A stretch of DNA of 64,000 bases from Pseudomonas silvicola (lineage in GTDB: Bacteria; Pseudomonadota; Gammaproteobacteria; Pseudomonadales; Pseudomonadaceae): contig NZ_CP093280.1 in assembly GCF_026651855.1 (NCBI RefSeq), forward strand, positions 3,822,001 to 3,886,000, given 5' to 3'. Positions 55,746 to 64,000 of this stretch are shown one piece after another (within the stretch, counting starts at the first letter, position 1; every line of letters starts with the position of its first letter). Both the position numbers and the translations under genes were made by a program. The notes beneath the pieces were generated by a model. The model saw only the letters and a list, made by a program, of their open reading frames with translations, was not told where the DNA came from and made no database searches.

Positions 55746-57764
55746 ATGACCGCGGATCAACCCTTCGAAACCGGCCAGGCGGCCGAGCAGAGCAACGAGC
55801 AGGCGCTGAGCCTGTCCCAGGCCCTGCTGCTGCCACGTATCGTGATCGAGAACACCCGGCCCACCATCGACGGCGGCCAGTTTGCGGTCAAGGCCGTGAC
55901 CGGGCAAAGCCTGACCGTGGACAGCAAAGTCTTCGCCGACGGCCACGACAAACTGGCCGTGGTGCTGCGCTGGCGCGCTCTGGGCAGTGACCAGTGGCAC
56001 AGCACGGCCATGAAGGACCTGGGCAACGACAGTTGGCAAGGGCAGTTCAGCGTCAGCCAGGTCGGCCGCCACGTGTTCACCATCGAGGCCTGGATCGACC
56101 TGTTCGCCACTTACCGCTACGAGCTGGAAAAGAAATACGCCGCAGGCGTGCCCATCGGCCTGGAGCTGGAGGAGGGCCGCCGCCACCTGGTGCAGAGCGC
56201 CGAAAAAAGCGAAGAGACCCTGCGCCGCCAGTTGATGCACCTGCATGACGAGTTCCAGGGCCTGGACCAGGACGGCCAAGTGGCGCTGTTGCTGCAAAAG
56301 GACACGGCCGCGCTGATGAGCCTGGCGGACCCGCGGGCCTACTTGAGCAAGAGCCATGAATTCCCCGTGGAGGTTGAACGAGAGCGGGCCCAGTTCGCCA
56401 GCTGGTACGAGCTATTCCCCCGTTCGATTACCGACGACCCGGCCCGCCACGGCACCTTCAATGACGTGCACAGCCGCCTGCCGATGATTCGCGACATGGG
56501 CTTCGACGTGCTGTATTTTCCGCCCATCCACCCCATCGGTCGCAAGCACCGCAAGGGCCGCAACAATTCGCTGGAGGCCGGCCCCGAGGATCCGGGCAGC
56601 CCGTATGCCATCGGCAGCGCCGATGGCGGCCACGAAGCCATTCACCCGCAATTGGGCAGCCGTGAAGATTTCCGCAACCTGGTAGCGGCCGCCGCCGAGC
56701 ACGGCTTGGAAATCGCCCTGGACTTCGCCATCCAGTGCTCCCAGGACCACCCTTGGCTGGTGGAGCACCCGGGCTGGTTCAGCTGGCGCCCGGACGGCAC
56801 CATCCGCTACGCGGAAAACCCGCCGAAGAAATACCAGGACATCGTCAACGTCGATTTCTACGCCGCCGACGCCATTCCCGGTTTATGGTTGGCGCTGCGC
56901 GACGTGGTCGTGGGCTGGGTGGAAGAGGGCGTGAAGATTTTCCGCGTCGACAACCCCCACACCAAGCCGCTGCCGTTCTGGCAGTGGCTGATCGAAGACG
57001 TGCGCCGGGAACACCCTGATGTCATGTTCCTTGCCGAGGCATTCACCAAACCGGCAATGATGGCGCGCCTGGGCAAGGTCGGCTATTCCCAGAGCTACAC
57101 CTACTTCACCTGGCGCAACACCAAGGCTGAACTCACCGAGTACTTTACCCAGCTCAACCAGCCGCCGTGGTCCGACTGCTACCGGCCGAACTTCTTCGTC
57201 AACACCCCCGACATCAACCCCTTTTTCCTGCACGATTCCGGCCGCGCCGGCTTCCTCATCCGCGCGGCCCTGGCCACCATGGGTTCGGGGTTGTGGGGCA
57301 TGTATTCGGGCTTCGAGCTGTGCGAAGCGGCGCCGATCCCGGGCAAGGAAGAGTACCTGGATTCGGAGAAGTACGAGATCCGTCCGCGGGACTATACCCA
57401 GCCGGGCAATATCATCGCCGAAATCGCCCAGCTCAACCGCATCCGCCGCCAGAACCCGGCCCTGCAAACCCACCTGGGGCTGGCGTTCTTCCAGTGCTGG
57501 AATGACAACATCCTGTATTTCGGCAAGCGCACCGCCGACCGACGCAATTACATCCTGATCGCCGTCAGCCTCGACCCGCACAACGTTCAGGAAGCCCATT
57601 TCGAGCTGCCATTGTGGGAGCTGGGCCTGGATGACAGCGCGGCCACCCAGGGCGAAGACCTGATGACCGGCCACCGTTGGACCTGGTACGGCAAAACCCA
57701 GTGGATGCGCATCGACCCCGGCTACCAGCCATTCGGCATCTGGCGCATCAGCGCGGCGCTCTGA
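55746..57764 (+). CDS. glgE: Alpha-1,4-glucan:maltose-1-phosphate maltosyltransferase
   Basis: GH13_3 enzyme that extends alpha-glucan by two glucose units using maltose-1-phosphate. 672 aa from ATG 55746 (GGAG upstream). The catalytic nucleophile is D402 in FRVDNPHTKPLPFW and the acid/base E431 in FLAEAFTKP. The N-terminal domain has LPRIVIENTRPTIDGGQFAV, and IHPIGRKHRKGRNN marks the GlgE phosphate-site region. First gene of the GlgE operon, 13 bp before treS-mak. Confidence 0.96.
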   Translation: MTADQPFETGQAAEQSNEQALSLSQALLLPRIVIENTRPTIDGGQFAVKAVTGQSLTVDSKVFADGHDKLAVVLRWRALGSDQWHSTAMKDLGNDSWQGQFSVSQVGRHVFTIEAWIDLFATYRYELEKKYAAGVPIGLELEEGRRHLVQSAEKSEETLRRQLMHLHDEFQGLDQDGQVALLLQKDTAALMSLADPRAYLSKSHEFPVEVERERAQFASWYELFPRSITDDPARHGTFNDVHSRLPMIRDMGFDVLYFPPIHPIGRKHRKGRNNSLEAGPEDPGSPYAIGSADGGHEAIHPQLGSREDFRNLVAAAAEHGLEIALDFAIQCSQDHPWLVEHPGWFSWRPDGTIRYAENPPKKYQDIVNVDFYAADAIPGLWLALRDVVVGWVEEGVKIFRVDNPHTKPLPFWQWLIEDVRREHPDVMFLAEAFTKPAMMARLGKVGYSQSYTYFTWRNTKAELTEYFTQLNQPPWSDCYRPNFFVNTPDINPFFLHDSGRAGFLIRAALATMGSGLWGMYSGFELCEAAPIPGKEEYLDSEKYEIRPRDYTQPGNIIAEIAQLNRIRRQNPALQTHLGLAFFQCWNDNILYFGKRTADRRNYILIAVSLDPHNVQEAHFELPLWELGLDDSAATQGEDLMTGHRWTWYGKTQWMRIDPGYQPFGIWRISAAL

Positions 57765-57777
57765 AAAGGACTGACCC

Positions 57778-60700
57778 ATGGCGAAGAAACCCCGCACCGC
57801 GGCCTTTATCAACGACCCGTTGTGGTACAAGGACGCGGTGATCTACCAGGTACACGTCAAGTCGTTTTTCGATTCGAACAATGATGGTATCGGCGATTTT
57901 CCAGGCCTGATCGACAAGCTCGACTACATTGCCGAACTGGGCGTCAACACCATCTGGCTGCTGCCGTTCTACCCGTCGCCGCGCCGCGATGATGGCTATG
58001 ACATCGCCGAATACAAGGCGGTGAGCCCCGACTACGGCACCATGGCCGACGCGCGTCGGTTCATCACCGAAGCCCACAAGCGCGGGCTGCGGGTCATCAC
58101 CGAGCTGGTCATCAACCATACCTCTGACCAGCACCCCTGGTTCCAGCGTGCGCGGCGGGCCAAGCCTGGCTCGCGGGCGCGGGACTTCTACGTGTGGTCC
58201 GACACCGACCAGAAATACGCGGGTACGCGGATCATCTTCCTCGACACGGAAAAATCCAATTGGACCTGGGACCCGGTCGCCGGCCAGTATTTCTGGCACC
58301 GGTTCTATTCCCACCAGCCGGACCTCAATTTCGATAACCCGCAGGTCATGAAGGCGGTCCTGGGGGTGATGCGCTACTGGTTGGACATGGGCATCGATGG
58401 CCTGCGCCTGGACGCCATCCCCTACCTGATCGAACGTGACGGCACCAACAATGAGAACCTGCCCGAGACCCATCAGGTGCTCAAGCAGATCCGTGCCGAG
58501 ATCGACGCTCATTATCCCGATCGCATGCTGCTGGCCGAAGCCAACCAATGGCCTGAAGACACGCAGCTGTATTTCGGCGATGTGTTCGGTGACAACGGCG
58601 ACGAATGCCACATGGCCTTCCACTTTCCGCTGATGCCGCGCATGTACATGGCCTTGGCCCAGGAAGATCGCTTTCCGATCACCGACATCCTGCGCCAGAC
58701 CCCGGAGATTCCCGCCAACTGCCAGTGGGCGATTTTCCTGCGCAACCACGATGAACTGACGCTGGAAATGGTCACTGACCGCGAGCGCGACTACCTGTGG
58801 AACTACTACGCCGCCGACCGTCGCGCGCGCATCAACCTGGGCATCCGTCGACGCCTGGCGCCTTTGCTGGAACGGGACCGTCGGCGCATCGAGCTGCTCA
58901 ACAGCCTGCTGCTGTCCATGCCCGGTACACCGACCCTGTATTACGGTGACGAGATCGGCATGGGCGACAACATCTACCTGGGCGACCGTGATGGCGTGCG
59001 CACCCCCATGCAGTGGTCCATCGACCGCAACGGCGGTTTCTCGCGTGCCGACCCGGCCAGCCTGGTGCTGCCGCCGATCATGGACCCGCTCTACGGTTAC
59101 CAGTCGGTGAACGTCGAGACCCAATCCAATGACCCTCACTCACTGCTCAACTGGACCCGGCGCCTGCTGGCCGTGCGCAAGCAACAGAAAGCGTTTGGCC
59201 GCGGCAGCCTGAAGATGCTCTCGCCCAGCAACCGGCGCATCCTGGCCTATATTCGCGAGTACACCAGCCCCGACGGCAAGAATGAACTGGTGCTGTGCGT
59301 GGCCAACGTTTCGCGCGCCGCCCAGGCCGCCGAGCTGGACCTGTCCCAGTACGCCGGCATGGTGCCGGTGGAAATGCTCGGTGGCAGCGCGTTCCCACCC
59401 ATCGGCCAACTGAACTTTTTGCTGACGCTGCCGCCCTATGGTTTCTACTGGTTCCTGCTGGCGACCGAAGCGCAGATGCCCAGCTGGCATGTTGAGCCGG
59501 CCCAGCCGCTGCCCGACTTCCTCACCCTGGTGTTGAAAAAACGTATGGAAGAGCTCCTGGAAGAACCGTCGCGCAGCAGTCTGGAAACCCAGGCGCTGCC
59601 GCAATACCTGCCCAAACGCCGCTGGTTCGCCGGCAAGGACACCGCCATCGAACAGGTCCGCATTGCCTATGGCGTACGCTTCGGCACGCCCACCAGCCCG
59701 GTGCTGCTCAGCGAAATCGAGGTGCGCAGCGGCGGTCAGGTCAGCCGTTACCAATTCCCCTTCGGCTTGCTGGGTGAAGACCAGCCCAGCAGCGCCTTGC
59801 CCCACCAGTTGGCGTTGTCGCGGGTGCGTCGCAACCGCCAGGTGGGGCTGATCACCGATGCCTTCGTGCTGGAAAGTTTCATTCGCGCCGTGGTCCAGGG
59901 TTTCAGGGCGGGCACCGTGCTGACCTGTGACGAAGGCCAGATCCACTTCACCGCCACCCCGGAACTGGCGCGCCTGAACCTGGCGGCCGAACCGGAGGTG
60001 CGCTACCTGTCTGCCGAGCAGTCCAACAGCTCGGTGGTGGTGGGTGGCAGCATGGTGCTGAAGATGATCCGCCGGGTCAGTGGCGGTATCCACCCGGAAC
60101 TGGAAATGGGCGCTTACCTGACGGCAGCCGGTTTTGCCAATATCTCGCCGCTGCTGGGATCGGTCAGCCGAGTCGATGACCAGGGGCTGCCGCACCTGCT
60201 GATGATTGCGCAGGGCTACCTGAACAACCAGGGCGACGCCTGGGCCTGGACCCAGAACAACCTGGAGCGGGCCATCCGCGACGAGTTGCAACTGGGGCAT
60301 TCCGACCAGGAACAGCATTACAACGCGTTGGGTGAGCTGGCTGATTTCGCCGCGCTGTTGGGCCAGCGCCTGGGTGAAATGCACCAGGTGCTGGCCGCGC
60401 CCACCGACAACCCGGACTTCAAGGCCAGCCCCAGCGGCAAGAAAGATGCCCAGGGCTGGAGCAAGAGCGTCAGTGCCCAACTGGAGCGCGCCCTGCAGCT
60501 GCTGGAGCAGCACTATCACGAATTGGTCGAGGAAGACCGCGGCTTGGTGGATGATTTGCTCAAGCAACGCAAATCCCTGCTCAGCCACATCGACCAGCTC
60601 AGCAAGCAAGCGGTGGGCGGGCTGATCATGCGCGTGCACGGCGACCTGCACCTGGGGCAGGTGCTGGTGGTGCAGGGCGACGCCTATATCATCGACTTCG

Positions 60701-61095
60701 AAGGGGAGCCGGCACGGCCTCTGGAAGAGCGCCGGGCCAAGTACAGCCCTTACAAGGATGTCAGCGGTGTGCTGCGCTCCTTCGACTACGCTGCCGCCAT
60801 GGCCATGCGCAACGCCCAGGGCGTGGACGACCGCGCCGAAGCCGAGCAGGCCCGCCAGCGCGTCGGCAAACGCTATTTGCACGAGGCCCGCCATGCGTTC
60901 ATCGAGGCTTATGGCCTGGCCACGGCCAGCCTGGCGCATGCCTGGCAGGACGCTGATGGCGAACGCGCGGCACTGGAGCTGTTCAGCCTGGAGAAGGCTT
61001 GCTACGAAATCGCATACGAAGCCGAGAATCGCCCGAGCTGGCTGGCCGTGCCTTTGCATGGGCTGTTCGGGTTACTGAGTACCAGGGGAGAGTAG
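57778..61095 (+). CDS. treS: Trehalose synthase / maltokinase fusion (TreS-Mak)
   Basis: Bifunctional protein, 1105 aa. Residues 1-~560 form GH13 trehalose synthase (trehalose to maltose isomerase): D212 (GLRLDAIPYL), E254 (LAEANQWPED), D325 (RNHDE). Residues ~600-1090 are maltokinase (Pep2/Mak): QYLPKRRWFAGKD cap motif, HGDLHLGQ with D956, and IIDFEGEPARPLEERR. Fusion channels maltose directly into maltose-1-phosphate for GlgE. The stop is 3 bp before the glgB ATG. Confidence 0.96.
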   Translation: MAKKPRTAAFINDPLWYKDAVIYQVHVKSFFDSNNDGIGDFPGLIDKLDYIAELGVNTIWLLPFYPSPRRDDGYDIAEYKAVSPDYGTMADARRFITEAHKRGLRVITELVINHTSDQHPWFQRARRAKPGSRARDFYVWSDTDQKYAGTRIIFLDTEKSNWTWDPVAGQYFWHRFYSHQPDLNFDNPQVMKAVLGVMRYWLDMGIDGLRLDAIPYLIERDGTNNENLPETHQVLKQIRAEIDAHYPDRMLLAEANQWPEDTQLYFGDVFGDNGDECHMAFHFPLMPRMYMALAQEDRFPITDILRQTPEIPANCQWAIFLRNHDELTLEMVTDRERDYLWNYYAADRRARINLGIRRRLAPLLERDRRRIELLNSLLLSMPGTPTLYYGDEIGMGDNIYLGDRDGVRTPMQWSIDRNGGFSRADPASLVLPPIMDPLYGYQSVNVETQSNDPHSLLNWTRRLLAVRKQQKAFGRGSLKMLSPSNRRILAYIREYTSPDGKNELVLCVANVSRAAQAAELDLSQYAGMVPVEMLGGSAFPPIGQLNFLLTLPPYGFYWFLLATEAQMPSWHVEPAQPLPDFLTLVLKKRMEELLEEPSRSSLETQALPQYLPKRRWFAGKDTAIEQVRIAYGVRFGTPTSPVLLSEIEVRSGGQVSRYQFPFGLLGEDQPSSALPHQLALSRVRRNRQVGLITDAFVLESFIRAVVQGFRAGTVLTCDEGQIHFTATPELARLNLAAEPEVRYLSAEQSNSSVVVGGSMVLKMIRRVSGGIHPELEMGAYLTAAGFANISPLLGSVSRVDDQGLPHLLMIAQGYLNNQGDAWAWTQNNLERAIRDELQLGHSDQEQHYNALGELADFAALLGQRLGEMHQVLAAPTDNPDFKASPSGKKDAQGWSKSVSAQLERALQLLEQHYHELVEEDRGLVDDLLKQRKSLLSHIDQLSKQAVGGLIMRVHGDLHLGQVLVVQGDAYIIDFEGEPARPLEERRAKYSPYKDVSGVLRSFDYAAAMAMRNAQGVDDRAEAEQARQRVGKRYLHEARHAFIEAYGLATASLAHAWQDADGERAALELFSLEKACYEIAYEAENRPSWLAVPLHGLFGLLSTRGE

Positions 61096-61098
61096 TAA

Positions 61099-63318
61099 AT
61101 GAACGCGCACAAGGAACAGGGCAAGGTCGGGGTTTTCCCGCCCAAGGCGGACGTCGAGGCGCTGATACGCGCCGACCATCGCGACCCGTTTTCGGTACTG
61201 GGCTCGCACGCCGATGGGGCGGGCGGGCAATATATTCGTGCGTACCTGCCCACTGCGCTCAGCGTGCATGTGCTGGACAAGGACACCCAGCAGGAGCGTG
61301 GGCCACTGCAGCAGGGCGAAGTGCCCGGGCTGTTCGTCGGCCAGTTCCCCGACCAGCGCCCCTACCTGCTCAAGGTGCAGTGGGCGGGCGGTGAACAGAT
61401 CAGTGAAGACCCCTACAGCTTTGGCGAGCTGTTGGGCGAGATGGACCTGTACTTGTTCGCCGAAGGCAACCATCGCGACCTCAGCAGCGCCCTCGGCGCC
61501 CAGTGCGTGACGGTCGATGGCGTGCAGGGCGTGCGCTTTTCCGTGTGGGCGCCCAACGCCCGGCGGGTGTCGGTGGTGGGCGACTTCAACATCTGGGACG
61601 GCCGCCGCCACCCCATGCGCCTGCGCCACCCATCAGGCGTGTGGGAGATCTTCGTGCCGCGCCTGCAACCGGGCGAGACCTACAAGTACGAAGTGCTCAG
61701 CCACGACGGTGTCCTGCCGCTCAAAGCCGACCCCGTTGCCCTGCGCACCGAACTACCGCCCTCGACCGCTTCCAAGGTGGCGCAGCCGCTCAGCCATGCC
61801 TGGGGCGACGAGGCCTGGATGCAGGCACGCGGCGAACACCATGGGTTGAACAAGCCGTTGTCGATCTACGAACTGCACGCCGGTTCCTGGCAGTGCGAGA
61901 TCAACGAAGAAGGCGAGGTGCGCAATTATAATTGGCACGAGCTGGCCGACCGCCTGGTGCCTTATGTACAGCAACTGGGCTTCACCCACATCGAGCTGAT
62001 GCCAATCATGGAACACCCCTTTGGTGGCTCCTGGGGTTACCAGCCACTGTCGCAGTTCGCACCGTCGGCGCGCTATGGCAGCCCGGACGATTTCGCCGCC
62101 TTCATCGACCGCTGTCACCAGGGCGGCATCGGCGTGATTCTCGACTGGGTACCGGCGCATTTTCCCACCGATACCCACGGCCTGGCGCGCTTCGACGGCA
62201 CCGCACTGTACGAGTACGACAACCCGCTGGAAGGCTTCCACCAGGATTGGGACACGCTGATCTACAACCTGGGCCGCACCGAAGTGCACGGCTTCATGCT
62301 GGCCTCGGCGCTGCACTGGCTCAAGCACTTCCACGTCGACGGCCTGCGCGTGGATGCGGTGGCCTCGATGTTGTACCGCGACTATTCGCGCAAGGCGGGC
62401 GAGTGGATCCCCAACCGCTACGGTGGCCGCGAGAACCTGGAAGCCATCGACTTTCTGCGCCACCTCAACGACGTGGTGGCCCTGGAGGCGCCGGGTGCGC
62501 TGGTCATCGCCGAGGAATCCACCGCCTGGCCTGGCGTCAGCCAGCCCACGCAGCAAGGTGGCCTGGGGTTCGCGTACAAGTGGAACATGGGCTGGATGCA
62601 TGACACCTTGCACTACATCCAGAACGACCCGATTCACCGCAACCATCACCACAACGAGATGAGTTTCGGCTTGATCTATGCCTACTCCGAACACTTCATC
62701 CTGCCTATTTCCCACGACGAGGTGGTGCACGGCAAGCACTCGCTGATCGACAAGATGCCCGGCGACCGCTGGCAGAAATTCGCCAACCTGCGGGCCTACC
62801 TGACCTTCATGTGGGCGCACCCGGGCAAGAAACTGTTGTTCATGGGGTGTGAGTTCGGCCAATGGCGCGAGTGGAACCACGACAGCGAGCTGGACTGGTA
62901 CCTGCTCAAGCAGTCCGACCACTTGGGTGTGCAGAAGCTGGTGGGCGACCTCAACCGCCTGTACCGCGAAGAGCCTGCGCTGCATGACCAGGACTGCGTG
63001 CCCCAGGGTTTCCAGTGGCTGATTGGTGACGATGCGGCCAACAGTGTGTTTGCGTGGCTGCGTTGGAGCAAGGGGGGCGAGCCGCTGTTGGTAGTGGCCA
63101 ACTTCACCCCGGTACCGCGCGAGGGTTATCGCATCGGCGTGCCGTTTGCCGAGCGCTGGGAAGAGGTGCTCAACAGTGACGCCGAGATCTATGCCGGTTC
63201 CAACTACGGCAATGGCGGCGGGGTGGCCACCGAGCCGGTGCACAGCCATGGTCAGCCGCTCTCGCTGTCCCTGAACCTGCCACCGCTGGCGGTACTGATC
63301 TTGCGGCCTGTACAGTAG
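61099..63318 (+). CDS. glgB: 1,4-alpha-glucan branching enzyme
   Basis: GH13_9 branching enzyme, 739 aa. N-terminal CBM48-like segments precede the barrel ([18 protein letters not shown]). Nucleophile D419 ([10 protein letters not shown]), acid/base E472 (VIAEESTAW), D540 (SHDEVVHGK). It introduces alpha-1,6 branches into the GlgE product. GGGGAGAG precedes the ATG. Last gene of the operon, converging on the flavin monooxygenase. Confidence 0.96.
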   Translation: MNAHKEQGKVGVFPPKADVEALIRADHRDPFSVLGSHADGAGGQYIRAYLPTALSVHVLDKDTQQERGPLQQGEVPGLFVGQFPDQRPYLLKVQWAGGEQISEDPYSFGELLGEMDLYLFAEGNHRDLSSALGAQCVTVDGVQGVRFSVWAPNARRVSVVGDFNIWDGRRHPMRLRHPSGVWEIFVPRLQPGETYKYEVLSHDGVLPLKADPVALRTELPPSTASKVAQPLSHAWGDEAWMQARGEHHGLNKPLSIYELHAGSWQCEINEEGEVRNYNWHELADRLVPYVQQLGFTHIELMPIMEHPFGGSWGYQPLSQFAPSARYGSPDDFAAFIDRCHQGGIGVILDWVPAHFPTDTHGLARFDGTALYEYDNPLEGFHQDWDTLIYNLGRTEVHGFMLASALHWLKHFHVDGLRVDAVASMLYRDYSRKAGEWIPNRYGGRENLEAIDFLRHLNDVVALEAPGALVIAEESTAWPGVSQPTQQGGLGFAYKWNMGWMHDTLHYIQNDPIHRNHHHNEMSFGLIYAYSEHFILPISHDEVVHGKHSLIDKMPGDRWQKFANLRAYLTFMWAHPGKKLLFMGCEFGQWREWNHDSELDWYLLKQSDHLGVQKLVGDLNRLYREEPALHDQDCVPQGFQWLIGDDAANSVFAWLRWSKGGEPLLVVANFTPVPREGYRIGVPFAERWEEVLNSDAEIYAGSNYGNGGGVATEPVHSHGQPLSLSLNLPPLAVLILRPVQ

Positions 63319-63331
63319 CCCGGGTCCGCTG

Positions 63332-64000
63332 TTAGCCGTCGAATCGCAACGGGGCTGCGGGCTGTTTCAACGCCTGCGGGTCCCGGTAGCGGCTGGCGAA
63401 GTGGTTGCCCGGCAGCTTCGCCTGGCCCGCGCCGAACAGCCGCTCGCGCAAGGTTTCCCCCGGCTCGTACGCTTGTCGGTAACGCCCGCGCCTGCGCAAC
63501 TCCGGCACCACCAGTTCGATGAAATCGCGCGCCGTCTCGAAGGACAGGAACTGACGCAGGTTGATGCCGTCGATGCCGTCCTCATCAAGCCACTGTTCGA
63601 TACGGTCGGCCACCACCTGTGGCGTGCCGGCCACGAAGAAGTACCCCTGGTCCAGGCTGCCCAGCCGGTCCAGGGCCTGGCCTACGGTTTCGTCCTGGGG
63701 AAAGTAGTCGAGAAACAGTGAGGCCAGTTTCTCGCGGCGGATGATATTGGCCACCACCTCGTCGCGAGGGTAGGCCAAGAGGTCCACCGGCAGCTGGAAG
63801 TGGGCCATGGACCCCTCGACGCTCAGGAGTTGCCCATACGCTTGCAGCTTGCGCGCCACCTCCTCGTCGGTGCGCCCGGTGATGATCGAAGCCATGACCA
63901 CGAACTTGATGCTGTCCGGCGCGCGGCCGTGGGCCACGGCCTTGTCGCGCATGGTCTGGATGTTGCGCCGGATGGTCTCGTGGCTCTTGCCGCCGGTGAA
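63332..64000 (-). CDS. LLM-class flavin monooxygenase (NtaA/SnaA/DszA type), C-terminal part
   Basis: The open frame enters from the right edge of the window (first visible residues FTGGKSHETIRRNIQTM), so the N-terminal half is missing. The visible 222 residues contain FVVMASIITGRTDEEV, the FFVAGTPQVVADRIEQW element typical of the C-terminal half of NtaA/DszA proteins, and GINLRQFLSFETARDFIE. FMNH2-dependent oxidation of a sulfur or amine compound is probable from family; substrate unknown. Confidence 0.85.
   Translation of the reverse strand, partial: FTGGKSHETIRRNIQTMRDKAVAHGRAPDSIKFVVMASIITGRTDEEVARKLQAYGQLLSVEGSMAHFQLPVDLLAYPRDEVVANIIRREKLASLFLDYFPQDETVGQALDRLGSLDQGYFFVAGTPQVVADRIEQWLDEDGIDGINLRQFLSFETARDFIELVVPELRRRGRYRQAYEPGETLRERLFGAGQAKLPGNHFASRYRDPQALKQPAAPLRFDG

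Noticed and set aside
59140..61059. 639-codon minus-strand ORF opposite treS-mak
   Set aside because: Antisense shadow of a fully convincing bifunctional enzyme.

Overview
The window reads as chromosomal DNA of a fluorescent or putida-type Pseudomonas. The evidence is high GC with dense ATGA-overlapped operons, DUF1652 and DUF3203 proteins, an OprD-type porin, MuxABC-OpmB, an arnBCADTEF-ugd operon, REP-like palindromes and a GlgE/TreS-Mak/GlgB operon. I see no rRNA, tRNA, CRISPR array or transposase.

Layout. 1-8.4 kb: a tripartite drug efflux operon (NodT-type outer-membrane lipoprotein, EmrA-type adaptor, EmrB-type MFS pump), a convergent LysR regulator, a Baeyer-Villiger-type flavoprotein monooxygenase, and a GT-C membrane glycosyltransferase preceded by an overlapping 28-codon ORF. 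8.7-15.1 kb: an orphan type VI secretion island: VgrG with a C-terminal transthyretin-like extension, a phospholipase D effector, a Sel1-type lipoprotein (probable immunity), a PAAR protein, and degenerate coding remnants. 15.1-30.6 kb: an LPS-modification island. A histidine phosphatase and a ColR-like response regulator lie on the left. Then come two tandem copies of a Kdo 3-hydroxylase gene produced by a 1335-bp duplication, and the operon arnB-C-A-D-T-E-F-ugd on the minus strand. A sensor kinase and a second histidine phosphatase lie on the right. 30.6-45.8 kb: DUF1652 protein, OprD-family porin, Tpx peroxidase, the MuxABC-OpmB RND operon, an MHYT-GGDEF-EAL protein and an SDR.

45.8-47.2 kb holds no credible gene. 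It is a tandem array of four ~378-bp units, each a long nested palindrome; one further partial copy lies at 54.5 kb. 47.3-64 kb: an MHS-family MFS transporter, a GAF-GAF-GGDEF-EAL protein, a three-gene phospholipid module (CDP-alcohol phosphatidyltransferase, PlsC-like, CdsA-like), DUF3203 and MgtC-family proteins, a 53-aa Pro/Asp/Glu-rich protein, the alpha-glucan operon glgE-treS/mak-glgB, and a partial LLM-class flavin monooxygenase running off the right end.

How the genes work together. The 15-30 kb block can be read as one envelope-remodelling programme. The Arn enzymes and Ugd make and attach L-Ara4N to lipid A, KdoO hydroxylates Kdo, and two RH(A/G)ER-type periplasmic phosphatases probably trim core phosphates. 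A response regulator and kinase placed at opposite ends probably control the set. In the 55-63 kb operon, TreS converts trehalose to maltose, the fused maltokinase phosphorylates it, GlgE polymerises maltose-1-phosphate, and GlgB branches the glucan. All family assignments come from reading motifs; no database search was run.
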